From SZUA-442 sp963792405 (GTDB lineage Bacteria > Actinomycetota > Acidimicrobiia > Spongiisociales > UBA5794), in NCBI GenBank assembly GCA_963792405.1, contig CAWBVU010000001.1, forward strand, positions 62,001-126,000: 64,000 nt of DNA. Direction: 5' to 3'. Position 1 is the stretch's first letter, and the number at the start of each line of letters is the position of its first letter. The translations under genes and the position numbers were made by a program. The notes beneath the pieces are model-generated. The model had not been told where the DNA came from. It saw only the letters and a program-made list of their open reading frames with translations, and did not search any database. Shown in pieces: positions 25,861 through 34,366 of the stretch.

Positions 25861-26310
25861 ATGAGCAACAGCGTGACCCTCGTCGGCAACCTCGTGGAAG
25901 ATCCCGAGCTCCGGTTCACCGCCTCGGGTGTGGCCATGGCCCGCATCCGCCTGGCGGTGAGCCGCCGATACCAGGACCGCGACGGCCAGTGGCAGGAGGA
26001 GAGCGGCTTCTTCGGCGGCACGCTCTGGCGCGACCATGCCGAGAACGTCGCCGAATCCCTCACCAAGGGAACCAGGGTGATCGTGACCGGTCGCCTTCGC
26101 CAGCGCTCGTGGGAGACCAACGAGGGCGAGAAGCGGTCCACGATCGAGATCGACATCCAGGAGATCGGCCCGTCGCTGCGATGGGCAACCGCCTCGGTGA
26201 CCCGTACGCCCAGGGCGGGCGGGGATGACTACAACTCGTACGGCGGCGGTGACGCCGCCCCCGCACCCGTGGCCCGCACCGACTTCGGCCCGGACGAGGC
26301 CCCGTTCTAG
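25861..26310 (+). CDS. ssb: Single-stranded DNA-binding protein
   Basis: A 149-residue SSB. The OB-fold occupies residues 1-110 (VTLVGNLVEDPELRFTASGVAMARIRLAVSRR, then a GTRVIVTGRLRQRSWE strand). A short Gly/Ala/Pro linker leads to the acidic C-terminal tail DFGPDEAPF that recruits repair and replication partners. The segment SGFFGGTLWRDHAENVAE replaces the usual FF.CVAWR form. Lies between rpsF and rpsR in the conserved order, 54 nt after rpsF and 35 nt before rpsR. Confidence 0.95.
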   Translation: MSNSVTLVGNLVEDPELRFTASGVAMARIRLAVSRRYQDRDGQWQEESGFFGGTLWRDHAENVAESLTKGTRVIVTGRLRQRSWETNEGEKRSTIEIDIQEIGPSLRWATASVTRTPRAGGDDYNSYGGGDAAPAPVARTDFGPDEAPF

Positions 26311-26345
26311 GCCACGCTGCACGGAACCAAGGAGACACCCACATC

Positions 26346-26618
26346 ATGGCGCAAGCACCATCAGGGTCTCGAGGACGGCGTCGTCGTCGCCCCGAGCTCA
26401 ACCCCAGGAAGAAGAAGCGGATCGTCTACACCTTCAGCGAGGGTGAGGTCGTCGACTACAAGGACGTCGCCCTGTTGCGAAAGTTCATGTCCGACCGCGG
26501 AAAGATCCGATCGCGGCGCGTGACCGGGCTCAGCCCCAGGAGGCAGGCCGAGGTCGCAACGGCCATCAAGAACGCTCGCGAGATGGCCTTGCTTCCCTAC
26601 AACCAGACGAGGTCCTAG
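26346..26618 (+). CDS. rpsR: 30S ribosomal protein S18
   Basis: A 90-residue S18, partner of S6 in the 30S platform. A basic N-terminus (RGRRRRRPELNPRKKKR) is followed by the family core VDYKDVALLRKFMSDRGKIRSRRVTGL split over two segments, and SPRRQAEVATAIKNAREMALLPY. It lacks the zinc-binding cysteines seen in some S18 paralogues, so it is the Cys-minus (zinc-free) type. GGAGACACCCACATC precedes the ATG. The rplI start follows its stop by 2 nt, implying coupled translation. Confidence 0.95.
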   Translation: MAQAPSGSRGRRRRRPELNPRKKKRIVYTFSEGEVVDYKDVALLRKFMSDRGKIRSRRVTGLSPRRQAEVATAIKNAREMALLPYNQTRS

Positions 26619-26620
26619 CG

Positions 26621-27067
26621 ATGAAGGTCATCCTCACGAAGAAGGTTCCCGATCTCGGGGACAAGGGCGACGTCATCGAGGTCGCCGACGGGTATGCGCG
26701 CAATTACCTCGTGCCGAAGCGGCTCGCGGTCAAGGCGTCCGATGGGGCGCTCCGGCAGGCCGAGTCGATGCGTGTCGCGAGGGAGGAGGCTGAGCGCCGG
26801 TCCCTCGAGGAGGCCCAGCAGCTCGCCGAGACGCTTGCGGGCACGCGTGTGGTCGTGGCCGCCCGTGCAGGGGATTCCGGCAATCTGTTCGGTTCCATCG
26901 GAGCCGCCGACGTCACCCAGGCCATCGTGAAGTTCACGGGCATCGACATCGACCGCAAGATCGTCGATATCGCCGCACCGATCAAGGAGATCGGCCTGCA
27001 TGAGGTGATCCTCAGGCCCCATGCAGACGTGACGGTGGCAGTGACGCTCGACGTCATCCCCGCCTGA
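26621..27067 (+). CDS. rplI: 50S ribosomal protein L9
   Basis: A 148-residue L9, which binds 23S rRNA and spans to neighbouring ribosomes by its long helix. N-domain signature KVILTKKVPDLGDKGDVIEVADGYARNYLVPKRLA is complete (split here by its helix), followed by the connecting helix rich in Glu/Arg and the C-domain GNLFGSIGAADVTQAI. Last gene of the ribosomal cluster; a strong terminator follows. In most actinobacteria dnaB comes next, but here it is nearly 5 kb away. Confidence 0.96.
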   Translation: MKVILTKKVPDLGDKGDVIEVADGYARNYLVPKRLAVKASDGALRQAESMRVAREEAERRSLEEAQQLAETLAGTRVVVAARAGDSGNLFGSIGAADVTQAIVKFTGIDIDRKIVDIAAPIKEIGLHEVILRPHADVTVAVTLDVIPA

Positions 27068-27084
27068 GTCGAACGACCGTCGAT

Positions 27085-27116
27085 GCGAGAGGGGGCGCTT
27101 CGGCGCCCCCTCTCGC
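27085..27116 (+). terminator. Strong terminator after rplI
   Basis: A perfect 14-bp stem (GCGAGAGGGGGCGC and its complement) capped by a C(UUCG)G tetraloop, 18 nt after the rplI stop. There is no clear T-tract, typical for this GC content. Confidence 0.85.
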
Positions 27117-27190
27117 GTCTCCGGTGCCGGAGTTCGCTGCGCCCGGACGTCCTGCGGCTACGATCGCCCCAACACTCTGGAGGTGCATGC

Positions 27191-27547
27191 ATGGACGGAA
27201 TCGATTGGGGCTGGCTCTTCTTCCAGTTCGACGGACGGATCAACCGGGCCAAGTACTGGCTCGGCATCGTGGGCATCTGGGTTGTGCTGGGTGTGCTCGT
27301 CGCCCTCGCCTTCGCCTTCGACTCCACGGCCTTCTGGGTCGTGTACTCCATCGCGGTCATCGCGGTCATCTGGCCCGGTCTCGCGATCGCCATCAAGCGG
27401 TGGCACGATCGCGGCAAGTCGGGGTGGTGGGTCCTGATCGGGCTCATCCCTCTCATCGGACCACTCTGGGTCCTCATCGAGTGCGGCTTCCTTCCCGGTG
27501 ATGACGGCCCGAACGAGTACGGACCCGACCCGCTCGCCACGGCCTGA
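27191..27547 (+). CDS. DUF805 family inner-membrane protein
   Basis: A 118-residue membrane protein. The DUF805 pattern is clear: F-x-FDGRINRAKYWLGIVGIWVV, two further helices, and the conserved IKRWHDRGKSGWWVLIGLIPLIGPLWVLIECGFLPG segment with the WHDRGKSGWW-type core, then the closing NEYGPDP. DUF805 proteins have four helices and unknown function. GGAGG lies 11 nt before the ATG. It is bracketed by two very stable terminators, so it is its own transcription unit. Confidence 0.88.
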   Translation: MDGIDWGWLFFQFDGRINRAKYWLGIVGIWVVLGVLVALAFAFDSTAFWVVYSIAVIAVIWPGLAIAIKRWHDRGKSGWWVLIGLIPLIGPLWVLIECGFLPGDDGPNEYGPDPLATA

Positions 27548-27577
27548 GCGCCGTCGGCAGGGGCTCGCAACCATTGA

Positions 27578-27603
27578 GGGGGGCGCCCATGGTGGCGCCC
27601 CCC
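27578..27603 (+). terminator. Terminator after the DUF805 gene
   Basis: Perfect 10-bp stem GGGGGGCGCC/GGCGCCCCCC with a 6-nt loop, 30 nt after the stop. It also faces the 3' end of the convergent P-type ATPase gene. Confidence 0.75.
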
Positions 27604-27785
27604 GACGCGTGACCGGTCGTCTTCCGGTGCGCTGCCTGTACGAGTATTGGCAGGGTGGAGGACCCCACATGAACTCTGCAAAGCAAAGGCGTTTGCAGGG
27701 CGGTGAGCGGCCACCCACATGGTGCTGTGTCGAGTCGCTTCGTTCGAATCCGGAGGAGGCTCCGAAGACACCGACGCGTCGCCCG

Positions 27786-30311
27786 CTACCGGGCCACGTC
27801 CATCGAGTGGCGGGAGCGGCGCGTCCAGGTCTCTGCCCCGATCACCGTGATCAACAGTGCCCCAGCGACCATGGCGACAACCGACCCCGGGAGGGGCACC
27901 AGTCCGAGCATGGTGCGCAACGGGGCAAACGTGATGGTGAGGAGCTGGAGGACGACGCTTGCCGCGACGATGACGTTGAGGACGCGGTTCGGAGCCGGCA
28001 GGGCGTGTATCCGTCGGGCGGGGTACGCAAAGGCCAACTGTGCGAGGGATTCGTACAGGAACACGGCCGTCTGGATCACGGCGGCTGCGTACCCGAGGGC
28101 CGGGAGACCGAAGAACAACGCAAGGCCGACGCCGGCCTTGAGGCTCCCGGTCGTGAAGATGAAACGGAGTCCCGCCGGCGTGAGCAATGGAGCCGATGGT
28201 GAACGAGGATGCTGCCTCATCATGCCGGGGTTGCGATCGAGGCCGAGCGCCAGCGCCGGAGGTCCATCGGCGATGATGTTGATCCACAACAGCTGGACGG
28301 CGAGGAGCGGCACGAGGAGGTTCCCGGCGTCGTCCCTGAGATTCAAGATCGCGGCACCGGTGACACCGATGGCGATGAGGAGAACCAGCGCCACGTTCGT
28401 GGAGAACAGGAAGCGAATGAACTTGAGGATGTTGGCGTAGATGCCGCGACCCTCTTCGACGGCGGCAGCAATCGTGGCGAAGTTGTCATCGAGGAGCACC
28501 AGATCGGCGACCTCTCGGCTGACATCGCTCCCGCGTTGTCCCATGGCGACACCGACATCAGCCCGCTTCAGTGCAGGAGCGTCGTTGACGCCGTCGCCGG
28601 TCATCGCAACGATCTCGCCGTTCGCCCGGAGCGCATCGACCAGTGCGAGTTTGTGCTCGGGGTTGACTCGTGCGAACACGCCGACGTCTCGCACCCGATG
28701 GGCGAGCTCGTCGGGATTCAGTCGATCGAGCTCGTCGCCCGTCATCACCGCTTCGGAGTCGATACCGATGGCATGCGCGACTGCCTTGGCAGTTGTGGGA
28801 TGATCGCCGGTGATCATCAGTACTCGGATGCCGGCATCCCTCATGGCGGCGATGGCTGCGGGCACCTCGGGTCGGGGCGGGTCCCACAGCGCAACGGTGC
28901 CGAGCCAGGTGACGTCATCCTCGGTCTCCCCGTCGGCCCAGGCCAGCGCGAGGACACGGTTGCCATCGGCCGCGGCCGCCTCCACCTTCGCGAGCCACGC
29001 CGTCCGCTCTTCATCGGTGAGTCGGCTTGCGGCGAGGATGACCTCGGGCGCCCCCTTCAGGTAGGACGCGGTCTCGCCACCGCCGTACACCGTCACCCGC
29101 ATGTACTTCCATTCCGAGTCGAACGGACGCTCCGAGAGCCTCGTGTGGCGTCCGCGCTCGAGGCCTGGATCGACTCCGCATTGGGCGGCGTAGGCATAGA
29201 GGCCCACTTCGAGGGGGTCCCCCGATACCCCGTCCGGTTCGGCCTCGGCAGCCAACACCATTGCGAGCAGTGCGCGGTGCCGGTCGGGTGAGTCGAGGGC
29301 ACGCACGGTCATCGTGTTCTCGGTGAGCGTTCCGGTCTTGTCGGTTGCGACAGCGGTCACCGAACCGAGCGCCTCGACTGCGGAGAGCCGACGAACGACA
29401 GCCTTGCGATTGGCCATGCGCTCGGTGCCGAGCGCCAGGGTCAGGGTCAACACCGCCGGTAGCCCCTCTGGTACGGCAGCAACGGCGACGGCCACAGCGA
29501 AGAGAAGCGCCTCGTCGAAGCGGTCGATGCCCTCGACGCCGACACCGACGACCATCAGGACGACGGCGAGGGCCGCCACCCAGCGGGCGATGCGGTGTCC
29601 GAAGTGGGTCAGTCTGCGTTCGAGGGGCGTCGCTTCCGTCTCGACGCCAGCCAACATCCCTGCGATGTGACCCATCGCCGACGCCGGCCCGGTCCGGGTC
29701 ACCTCGAGCCACGCGAGACCACGCACCGCCAGTGTTCCGGAGAACACCTCCTCACCGACAGCCCGCTCGACCGGCAACGATTCACCAGTCAGCATCGATT
29801 CGTCCACCATCAAACCCTGTTCGCCCGTGAGCACCCCGTCGGCAGGGACCCGGTCACCGGCCTCCACCCGGACGAGGTCCCCCACGACGAGCTCGGCCGC
29901 CGGGATCGCGTGGAGTCGGCCATCGCGCCGAACCGACACCTGCGGTTCGGCGAGCTCCTTGAGGCGAGCCAGGGCATCCTCGGCCCGGTACTCCTGCCAC
30001 ACGCCCATGATGGTGTTGAACGCCAGGATCACCAGGATCGCGATCGACTCGATCGGCCAACCGTTCGCCCCCTCGATGATCCAGATCACCGCGTCGAACA
30101 CCAGCGCGAAGATCAGGATGTAGATGATCGGACTCCGCAGCTGGCGGCCGACGCGTACCCACCATGGCACGGCAACGGCCTCGGGGAGCAGGTTGGGACC
30201 GTTCTCGGCCAGCCGAGCGGCGGCCTCACCCGAACTCAGTCCGACCGTTGTGGCCTCGGAGTCGTCGACGGGCGACGTCGATCCTTGCTGTGCATCGTTG
30301 CCGAGTGTCAC
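27786..30311 (-). CDS. P-type cation ATPase, Ca2+/Mn2+ (SPCA/PMR1-like) type
   Basis: An 841-residue P2-type ATPase exporting divalent cations, probably Ca2+ or Mn2+. Domains in order: N-terminal cation-ATPase domain (SSGEAAARLAENGPNLLP), actuator loop (DESMLTGESLPVERA), M4 with AVPEGLPAVLTLTLALGTERMA, phosphorylation site DKTGTLTEN, nucleotide-binding KGAPEVI, hinge MTGDGVNDAPALKRADVG, and M6 NIIADGPPALALGLD. M5 (FSTNVALVLLIAI) lacks the acidic site-I residue of SERCA while the M4 Glu and M6 Asn/Asp remain, as in single-site PMR1/SPCA pumps. GTG start, 8 nt after the Usp gene. The pair sits on the opposite strand to the ribosomal genes it interrupts. Confidence 0.9.
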   Translation of the reverse strand: MTLGNDAQQGSTSPVDDSEATTVGLSSGEAAARLAENGPNLLPEAVAVPWWVRVGRQLRSPIIYILIFALVFDAVIWIIEGANGWPIESIAILVILAFNTIMGVWQEYRAEDALARLKELAEPQVSVRRDGRLHAIPAAELVVGDLVRVEAGDRVPADGVLTGEQGLMVDESMLTGESLPVERAVGEEVFSGTLAVRGLAWLEVTRTGPASAMGHIAGMLAGVETEATPLERRLTHFGHRIARWVAALAVVLMVVGVGVEGIDRFDEALLFAVAVAVAAVPEGLPAVLTLTLALGTERMANRKAVVRRLSAVEALGSVTAVATDKTGTLTENTMTVRALDSPDRHRALLAMVLAAEAEPDGVSGDPLEVGLYAYAAQCGVDPGLERGRHTRLSERPFDSEWKYMRVTVYGGGETASYLKGAPEVILAASRLTDEERTAWLAKVEAAAADGNRVLALAWADGETEDDVTWLGTVALWDPPRPEVPAAIAAMRDAGIRVLMITGDHPTTAKAVAHAIGIDSEAVMTGDELDRLNPDELAHRVRDVGVFARVNPEHKLALVDALRANGEIVAMTGDGVNDAPALKRADVGVAMGQRGSDVSREVADLVLLDDNFATIAAAVEEGRGIYANILKFIRFLFSTNVALVLLIAIGVTGAAILNLRDDAGNLLVPLLAVQLLWINIIADGPPALALGLDRNPGMMRQHPRSPSAPLLTPAGLRFIFTTGSLKAGVGLALFFGLPALGYAAAVIQTAVFLYESLAQLAFAYPARRIHALPAPNRVLNVIVAASVVLQLLTITFAPLRTMLGLVPLPGSVVAMVAGALLITVIGAETWTRRSRHSMDVAR

Positions 30312-30318
30312 GTGACGG

Positions 30319-31272
30319 CTACTCGCTCGTGGTCCGGCGTCGGTCGCCCTTGGCGGGTTTGACCGGCGTCACGAATCCCTTCGGCTTGACCGCCAGCACC
30401 GAGCACGTCACCGATCGCAGGATGGACTCGGCGGTGTTGCCCATGATCAATCCGCTCAATCCGGTTCGTGCGACGGTGCCCATCACGATGAGTCCGACGC
30501 CGAGCCGGTCAGCCAAGAGAGGCAATGCGACCCTCGCCTCACCCGTGACCATGTGCACAGTGGCTCCGAGTTCGGTCGCTCCGTGTCGCTCCAGCAGCGA
30601 ATCGAGCTCTTCACGGTGCGACGATTCGACGGACTCGACGATCACATCGACCATCCCGCCGGGAAGCGCCACATAGGGCGACGACCGCAGTGTGGATTCA
30701 CCTGCGAGGTTCCAGGCGTGCCCGATGTGCAGTATTGCGTTCTCGCGTCGGGTCAGTGACGTCGCCAACTCCAGGACGAGATCGTTCAAACCGTCGCGAA
30801 CCGGGTCATCCGGGTCCGGATCCACGAGTGCCAGCAGCCGGAGTTCACGGGTCCTCGACGGGCGCATCACCCACACGGGAACCGGGCACTTGCGCAGCAG
30901 GTGCATGATGTCGCTCTCGGGATCCGGAACGCTACCGACCATGACCAGGTCGTTGGCGTGGGTGAGCACGTGGCGGATCACCTCGATGAAGGGCTCACCG
31001 ACGAGCACCTTCACCTCGGTACCGGACCCGGCCCTCGTGTTCTCCACGAGCCGCCGGAGCCGCTCCTCGCGATCGTGCAGCAGCGCGGCCTCGACATCGA
31101 TGACGCGGCCCTCGACCTCGAGCACCTTGCGCAGGCGGGGCACGGGCGGTACGACGTCGATCACGGTCAGGTGGGCAGCGTTGGTGTCTGCGAGCTTCAC
31201 TGCGGCTCGCAGGGTCAGCGCTTCGATGTGGCCGGGAGACGCTGCCACCAGGATGTTCTTGAATCGGTCCAC
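30319..31272 (-). CDS. Tandem-domain universal stress protein
   Basis: A 317-residue protein with two Usp domains. The first (NILVAASPGHIEALTLRAAVKLA) keeps the fold but its C-terminal loop (MVGSVPDPESDIMHLLRKCPVPVWVMRP) lacks the full ATP motif. The second has the G-2x-G-9x-G-S/T-type ATP loop (MGTVARTGLSGLIMGNTAESIL). It is the first gene of a two-gene operon with the P-type ATPase. The same pairing of Usp and cation ATPase is found in hypoxia/stress regulons such as the mycobacterial DosR set, so a stress role is likely. No good Shine-Dalgarno is seen close to the ATG. Confidence 0.88.
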   Translation of the reverse strand: MDRFKNILVAASPGHIEALTLRAAVKLADTNAAHLTVIDVVPPVPRLRKVLEVEGRVIDVEAALLHDREERLRRLVENTRAGSGTEVKVLVGEPFIEVIRHVLTHANDLVMVGSVPDPESDIMHLLRKCPVPVWVMRPSRTRELRLLALVDPDPDDPVRDGLNDLVLELATSLTRRENAILHIGHAWNLAGESTLRSSPYVALPGGMVDVIVESVESSHREELDSLLERHGATELGATVHMVTGEARVALPLLADRLGVGLIVMGTVARTGLSGLIMGNTAESILRSVTCSVLAVKPKGFVTPVKPAKGDRRRTTSE

Positions 31273-31959
31273 TACCGGTCCGCCTTTCCTTCGCTGCGCC
31301 AGTCCTTCCGGTTCGTCGCGATGAGTCTGCTCTTCGGTGCGTCGACCGAACCCCGCATGTCCGAGGAGAGTCGGGCTCGGCGACGCGCGCGAGCAGGGTT
31401 CGGTGGAGTGAGGAGAGCGGGAATCGACATTTCGTCCTCATGACCTCCGTGGGACACGTCCTGTCCTGAAGGTCTCTCCCGCCCCTCGAGGGGCCAGCAT
31501 GCCGGGTCTCGTCGACCGTCTTGACGGCACTGCTCGTTGTGGGGTACTCCCCTTGTACGTCAGATATATCACGACACGGATGGCATGCCTAGACGGAATC
31601 GCGCGATCCGGTACGAGCACGGACGGGACGTCCGTCACAACCGCCTGTCGGGCGCTGCAACGGGCCGGAATCGAATGCGATCGGCCGAGGCCGGACAGGC
31701 GTCGAGCGTCGCACCATGTCGAGCACGCCATTCCGAAGCATCGTGCCGCACTCGAAGGGCTCTTCGGAGGCCGTCGAGACCTCGTGATGGGACAGTCCGC
31801 GACAAACAACTCGAACCGCGAAAAGTCGTGAGCCCCAAGCAGCGTCGAGGCTGACGCATCCCCTTTATGCTCGCGGCCGCTGGCGCCGACACGCGGAACG
31901 CGTCACACCCCCTCGTCATCATGGTGGGGACGCGACGACGACGGAACCGAGGAGGACCG
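31273..31959. other. 687-nt intergenic region without a convincing gene
   Basis: The longest non-coding stretch of the window, between the divergent Usp and dnaB genes. Open frames on both strands (for example 31499-31831 plus, 31438-31809 minus) have no recognisable similarity and no consistent codon pattern. Visible structure: an inverted repeat GGGACA-N5-TGTCC (31451-31466), a palindrome GCCCCTCGAGGGGC (31481-31494), an AT-rich GATATATCACG near 31560 and ACGGAC-N5-GTCCGT near 31620. It probably holds both promoters and regulatory sites; a decayed gene is possible. Confidence 0.5.
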
Positions 31960-33318
31960 GTGACATCGGTCATCGAACCACAGATCGCCCGTTCACCACG
32001 GGTACCGCCGCACAGCATCGACGCCGAGGAGTCCGTCCTCGGCGCGGTGCTGCTGTCCGCAGACGCCGCCAACGTCGCTCTGGAGACGTTGCATGCGGAG
32101 GACTTCTACAAGCCCGCCCATCAGCGGATCTTCGAGGTCGTCCAGCACCTCTTCGACGCGAACGAGCCGATCGACGCCGTGACCGTGTCGGAGGGCCTGC
32201 GGCGCGATGGCTCACTCGACCGCCTCGGCGGCATCGAGTTTCTCACGAACCTCATCGACTCGGTGCCCTCGACCAGCAACGTGGACTACTACGCCGGCAT
32301 CGTCGAGGAGCACGCCCTTCGCCGAAGGCTCATGAAGGTCGGGGGCGACATCGGGGTGATCGCAGGGGCGATGGCCGATCCCATCGCCGACGTCGTCGAC
32401 AAGGCTGAGCAGGCCGTGTTCGCTGTTGCGGAGCGCCAGGTCGGGGACGGCCTTCAGGCGATCGATGACCTCCTCGGACCGGCCATCGAGAAGGCGGAGG
32501 AGCTCCAGCGCAACGGGAGCGAGGTCACCGGTGTGTCGACGGGTTTCAGGGACCTCGACCGCAAGCTCGCGGGTCTGCACCCGACGAACCTCATCGTCGT
32601 CGCCGCCCGCCCCGGAATGGGGAAGTCGTCGCTCGCGCTCAACATGGCGCAGAACGTCGCCCTCGCGGGCAACACGGTCGCGATCTTCTCGATGGAGATG
32701 AGCCGTGAGGAGATCGTGACCCGTCTGCTGTGTTCGAAGGGCCGGATCGACTCCCAGAGGCTGCGCACCGGTCGGCTCTCGGAGGCGGACTTCACGAAGC
32801 TGTCGAACGCCGCGGGGGCGTTGTACAAGCAGAACATCTACGTCGATGACTCACCCGGGATGACGGTCACGGAGATCCGTGCGAAGTGCCGCAGGCTCCG
32901 CCGCAAGCCCGGGCTCGACCTCGTCGTCGTCGACTACCTCCAGCTCATGAACGGCTCCGGCCAGGAGAACCGGCAGCAGGAGATCGCGATGATCTCACGG
33001 TCCCTCAAGGACCTCGCGAGGGAGCTGCACGTTCCCATCATCGCCCTGTCCCAGCTCAACCGCGGCGTGGAATCCAGGGAGGACAAGCGCCCGAGGCTCG
33101 GTGACCTCAGGGAATCGGGGGCCGTGGAGCAGGACGCGGACGTCGTCATGTTCATCTACAGGGACGAGTACTACTACCCGGAGAAGGTCGAGTCGAAGGG
33201 CGTCGCCGAGGTGGTCATCGCAAAGCACCGCCAGGGGAGTGTCGGCAAGGTGGACATGACGTTCCTCCCCGAGTTCACGTTGTTCGCCGACATGGGACGC
33301 GCCGAAGCCCCCATGTAG
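31960..33318 (+). CDS. dnaB: Replicative DNA helicase DnaB
   Basis: A 452-residue hexameric 5'-3' helicase of the replication fork. The N-terminal domain starts RVPPHSIDAEESVLGAVLLS and contacts primase. The RecA-like C-domain has Walker A ARPGMGKSS, Walker B LDLVVVDYLQLM, and the arginine-finger/loop regions (LSQLNRGVESREDKRPRLGDLRESGAVEQDADVVMFIYRDEYY, as separate blocks). No intein interrupts the P-loop, unlike mycobacterial DnaB. GTG 31960 is chosen because AGGAGGACC directly precedes it; a longer in-frame extension to 31867 lacks conservation. Confidence 0.96.
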   Translation: MTSVIEPQIARSPRVPPHSIDAEESVLGAVLLSADAANVALETLHAEDFYKPAHQRIFEVVQHLFDANEPIDAVTVSEGLRRDGSLDRLGGIEFLTNLIDSVPSTSNVDYYAGIVEEHALRRRLMKVGGDIGVIAGAMADPIADVVDKAEQAVFAVAERQVGDGLQAIDDLLGPAIEKAEELQRNGSEVTGVSTGFRDLDRKLAGLHPTNLIVVAARPGMGKSSLALNMAQNVALAGNTVAIFSMEMSREEIVTRLLCSKGRIDSQRLRTGRLSEADFTKLSNAAGALYKQNIYVDDSPGMTVTEIRAKCRRLRRKPGLDLVVVDYLQLMNGSGQENRQQEIAMISRSLKDLARELHVPIIALSQLNRGVESREDKRPRLGDLRESGAVEQDADVVMFIYRDEYYYPEKVESKGVAEVVIAKHRQGSVGKVDMTFLPEFTLFADMGRAEAPM

Positions 33319-33330
33319 GCACCCCAGGGG

Positions 33331-33336
33331 TACCGT
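33331..33336 (+). promoter_or_regulatory. Leaderless -10 element of the aminoglycoside-kinase-like gene
   Basis: TACCGT, 7 nt before the ATG at 33344 and only 12 nt after the dnaB stop. Confidence 0.5.
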
Positions 33337-33343
33337 CACCGCC

Positions 33344-34263
33344 ATGGAGATCCCCCCGGAGCTCGCCGCCACCGTCGCCGGCTGGCCCGGTGACGCCGGC
33401 AGGGCATGGGTCGACCGGTTGCCCTCGATCCTGGCCGATGCGCAGCGGCGCTGGGACGTCGCGATCGGGTCGCCGTACGATCCGGGCGGAGCGACTTCGT
33501 TCGTCGCCCCGGCGTCGACGCCATCGGGTGACCTCCTCGTGTACAAGTGCACGATTCCCCACGACGAGGCGATCGGTGAAGCCGAGGCACTCGATGCGTA
33601 CGGCGGAGATGGCGCGGTACGCGTCGTGGCGTCGAAGCCGGCGACGTTCGAGATCCTCATGGAACGGTGCGAACCGGGAGCGTCGCTGTGGGCCGTGCAG
33701 GGCTGGCGTGAACGAGCCGAGGTCGCGGCGGGCCTGATGCGGCGCCTGTGGCGTCCACCTCCTGACGGACGGTTCACCTCGCTCGGCGAGCTGACGGGAC
33801 GGTGGGCGGATGTGACCACACGGCGTGTGATGACCCTCGAGGTACCGTGGATCACGGAGCCCGTCGAACGGGGCATCGATCTCCTCACCGCCCTGCCGTC
33901 GTCTGCTTCCGCGGACCTCTGCTGCTGCATCAGGACCTCCACCCCGGCAACGTGCTCTCCTCCGTCCGTGAACCGTGGCTCGTCATCGACCCGAAGCCGG
34001 TCGTGGGTGATCCGGCATTCGATCCCGTCCAGATGCTCGTGCAGGCGGACGGGCGCATCGCTGAGCCACCCCCTCCCGACCGGATCACCGCCCGTCTCGA
34101 GCTGCTCGGTGACGCTCTCGGCCTCGACCCCGTCCGGATCGCCCTGTGGACGATTGCACGGTGCGCCGAGTGGTCGATGTGGTCCTACGAGCGTGGCGAC
34201 ACGATCGATGCCGCGATCGCGTACACCTGGGCGCGAACGCTCGACACCATCGTCCCGACGTGA
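33344..34263 (+). CDS. Streptomycin 6-kinase-like (APH family) protein, interrupted by a frameshift
   Basis: The N-terminal part (MEIPPELAATVAGWP ... LMRRLWRPPPDG) and the C-terminal part lie in different frames. The second frame contains the kinase catalytic loop LLLHQDLHPGNVL (His-x-Asp and Asn), IDPKPVVGDPAFDPVQML (DFG-equivalent Asp) and WSYERGD. They join near 33895-33915, where one nucleotide appears to be missing. Rejoined, the protein is about 306 residues, the normal length for hydroxyurea/streptomycin phosphotransferases (APH_6_hur). Such chromosomal homologues often have unknown physiological substrates, so drug resistance should not be assumed. It could be a real pseudogene, but conservation on both sides favours a sequence error. 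Confidence 0.8.
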
Positions 34264-34354
34264 GCGAGCGCGAGTCGGCGACACACGTCGGGGCGGCGCA
34301 CCGTGGGCCGTCTGGGTGAGGAGGCCAGTTCGACACGGACGCATCCGTCTGGCC

Positions 34355-34360
34355 TAGCCT
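34355..34360 (+). promoter_or_regulatory. Leaderless -10 element of the DMT transporter gene
   Basis: TAGCCT, 6 nt before the ATG at 34367. Confidence 0.5.
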
Positions 34361-34366
34361 CGCGGA

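Noticed and set aside
27735..27760. Second TTCGAATC T-loop-like sequence before the ATPase gene
   Set aside because: The flanking bases do not form a 5-bp T-stem and no cloverleaf can be found.
31438..31831. Overlapping open frames of 110-123 codons on both strands of the long spacer
   Set aside because: No ribosome-binding site, no recognisable domain and Arg/Ser-rich composition typical of random high-GC frames.
31960..33318. Intein in dnaB
   Set aside because: The sequence around the P-loop and later motifs is continuous, with normal family length.
33344..34263. Antibiotic resistance gene
   Set aside because: Only family resemblance to aminoglycoside/streptomycin kinases; chromosomal homologues are widespread without resistance, and the frame is broken here.
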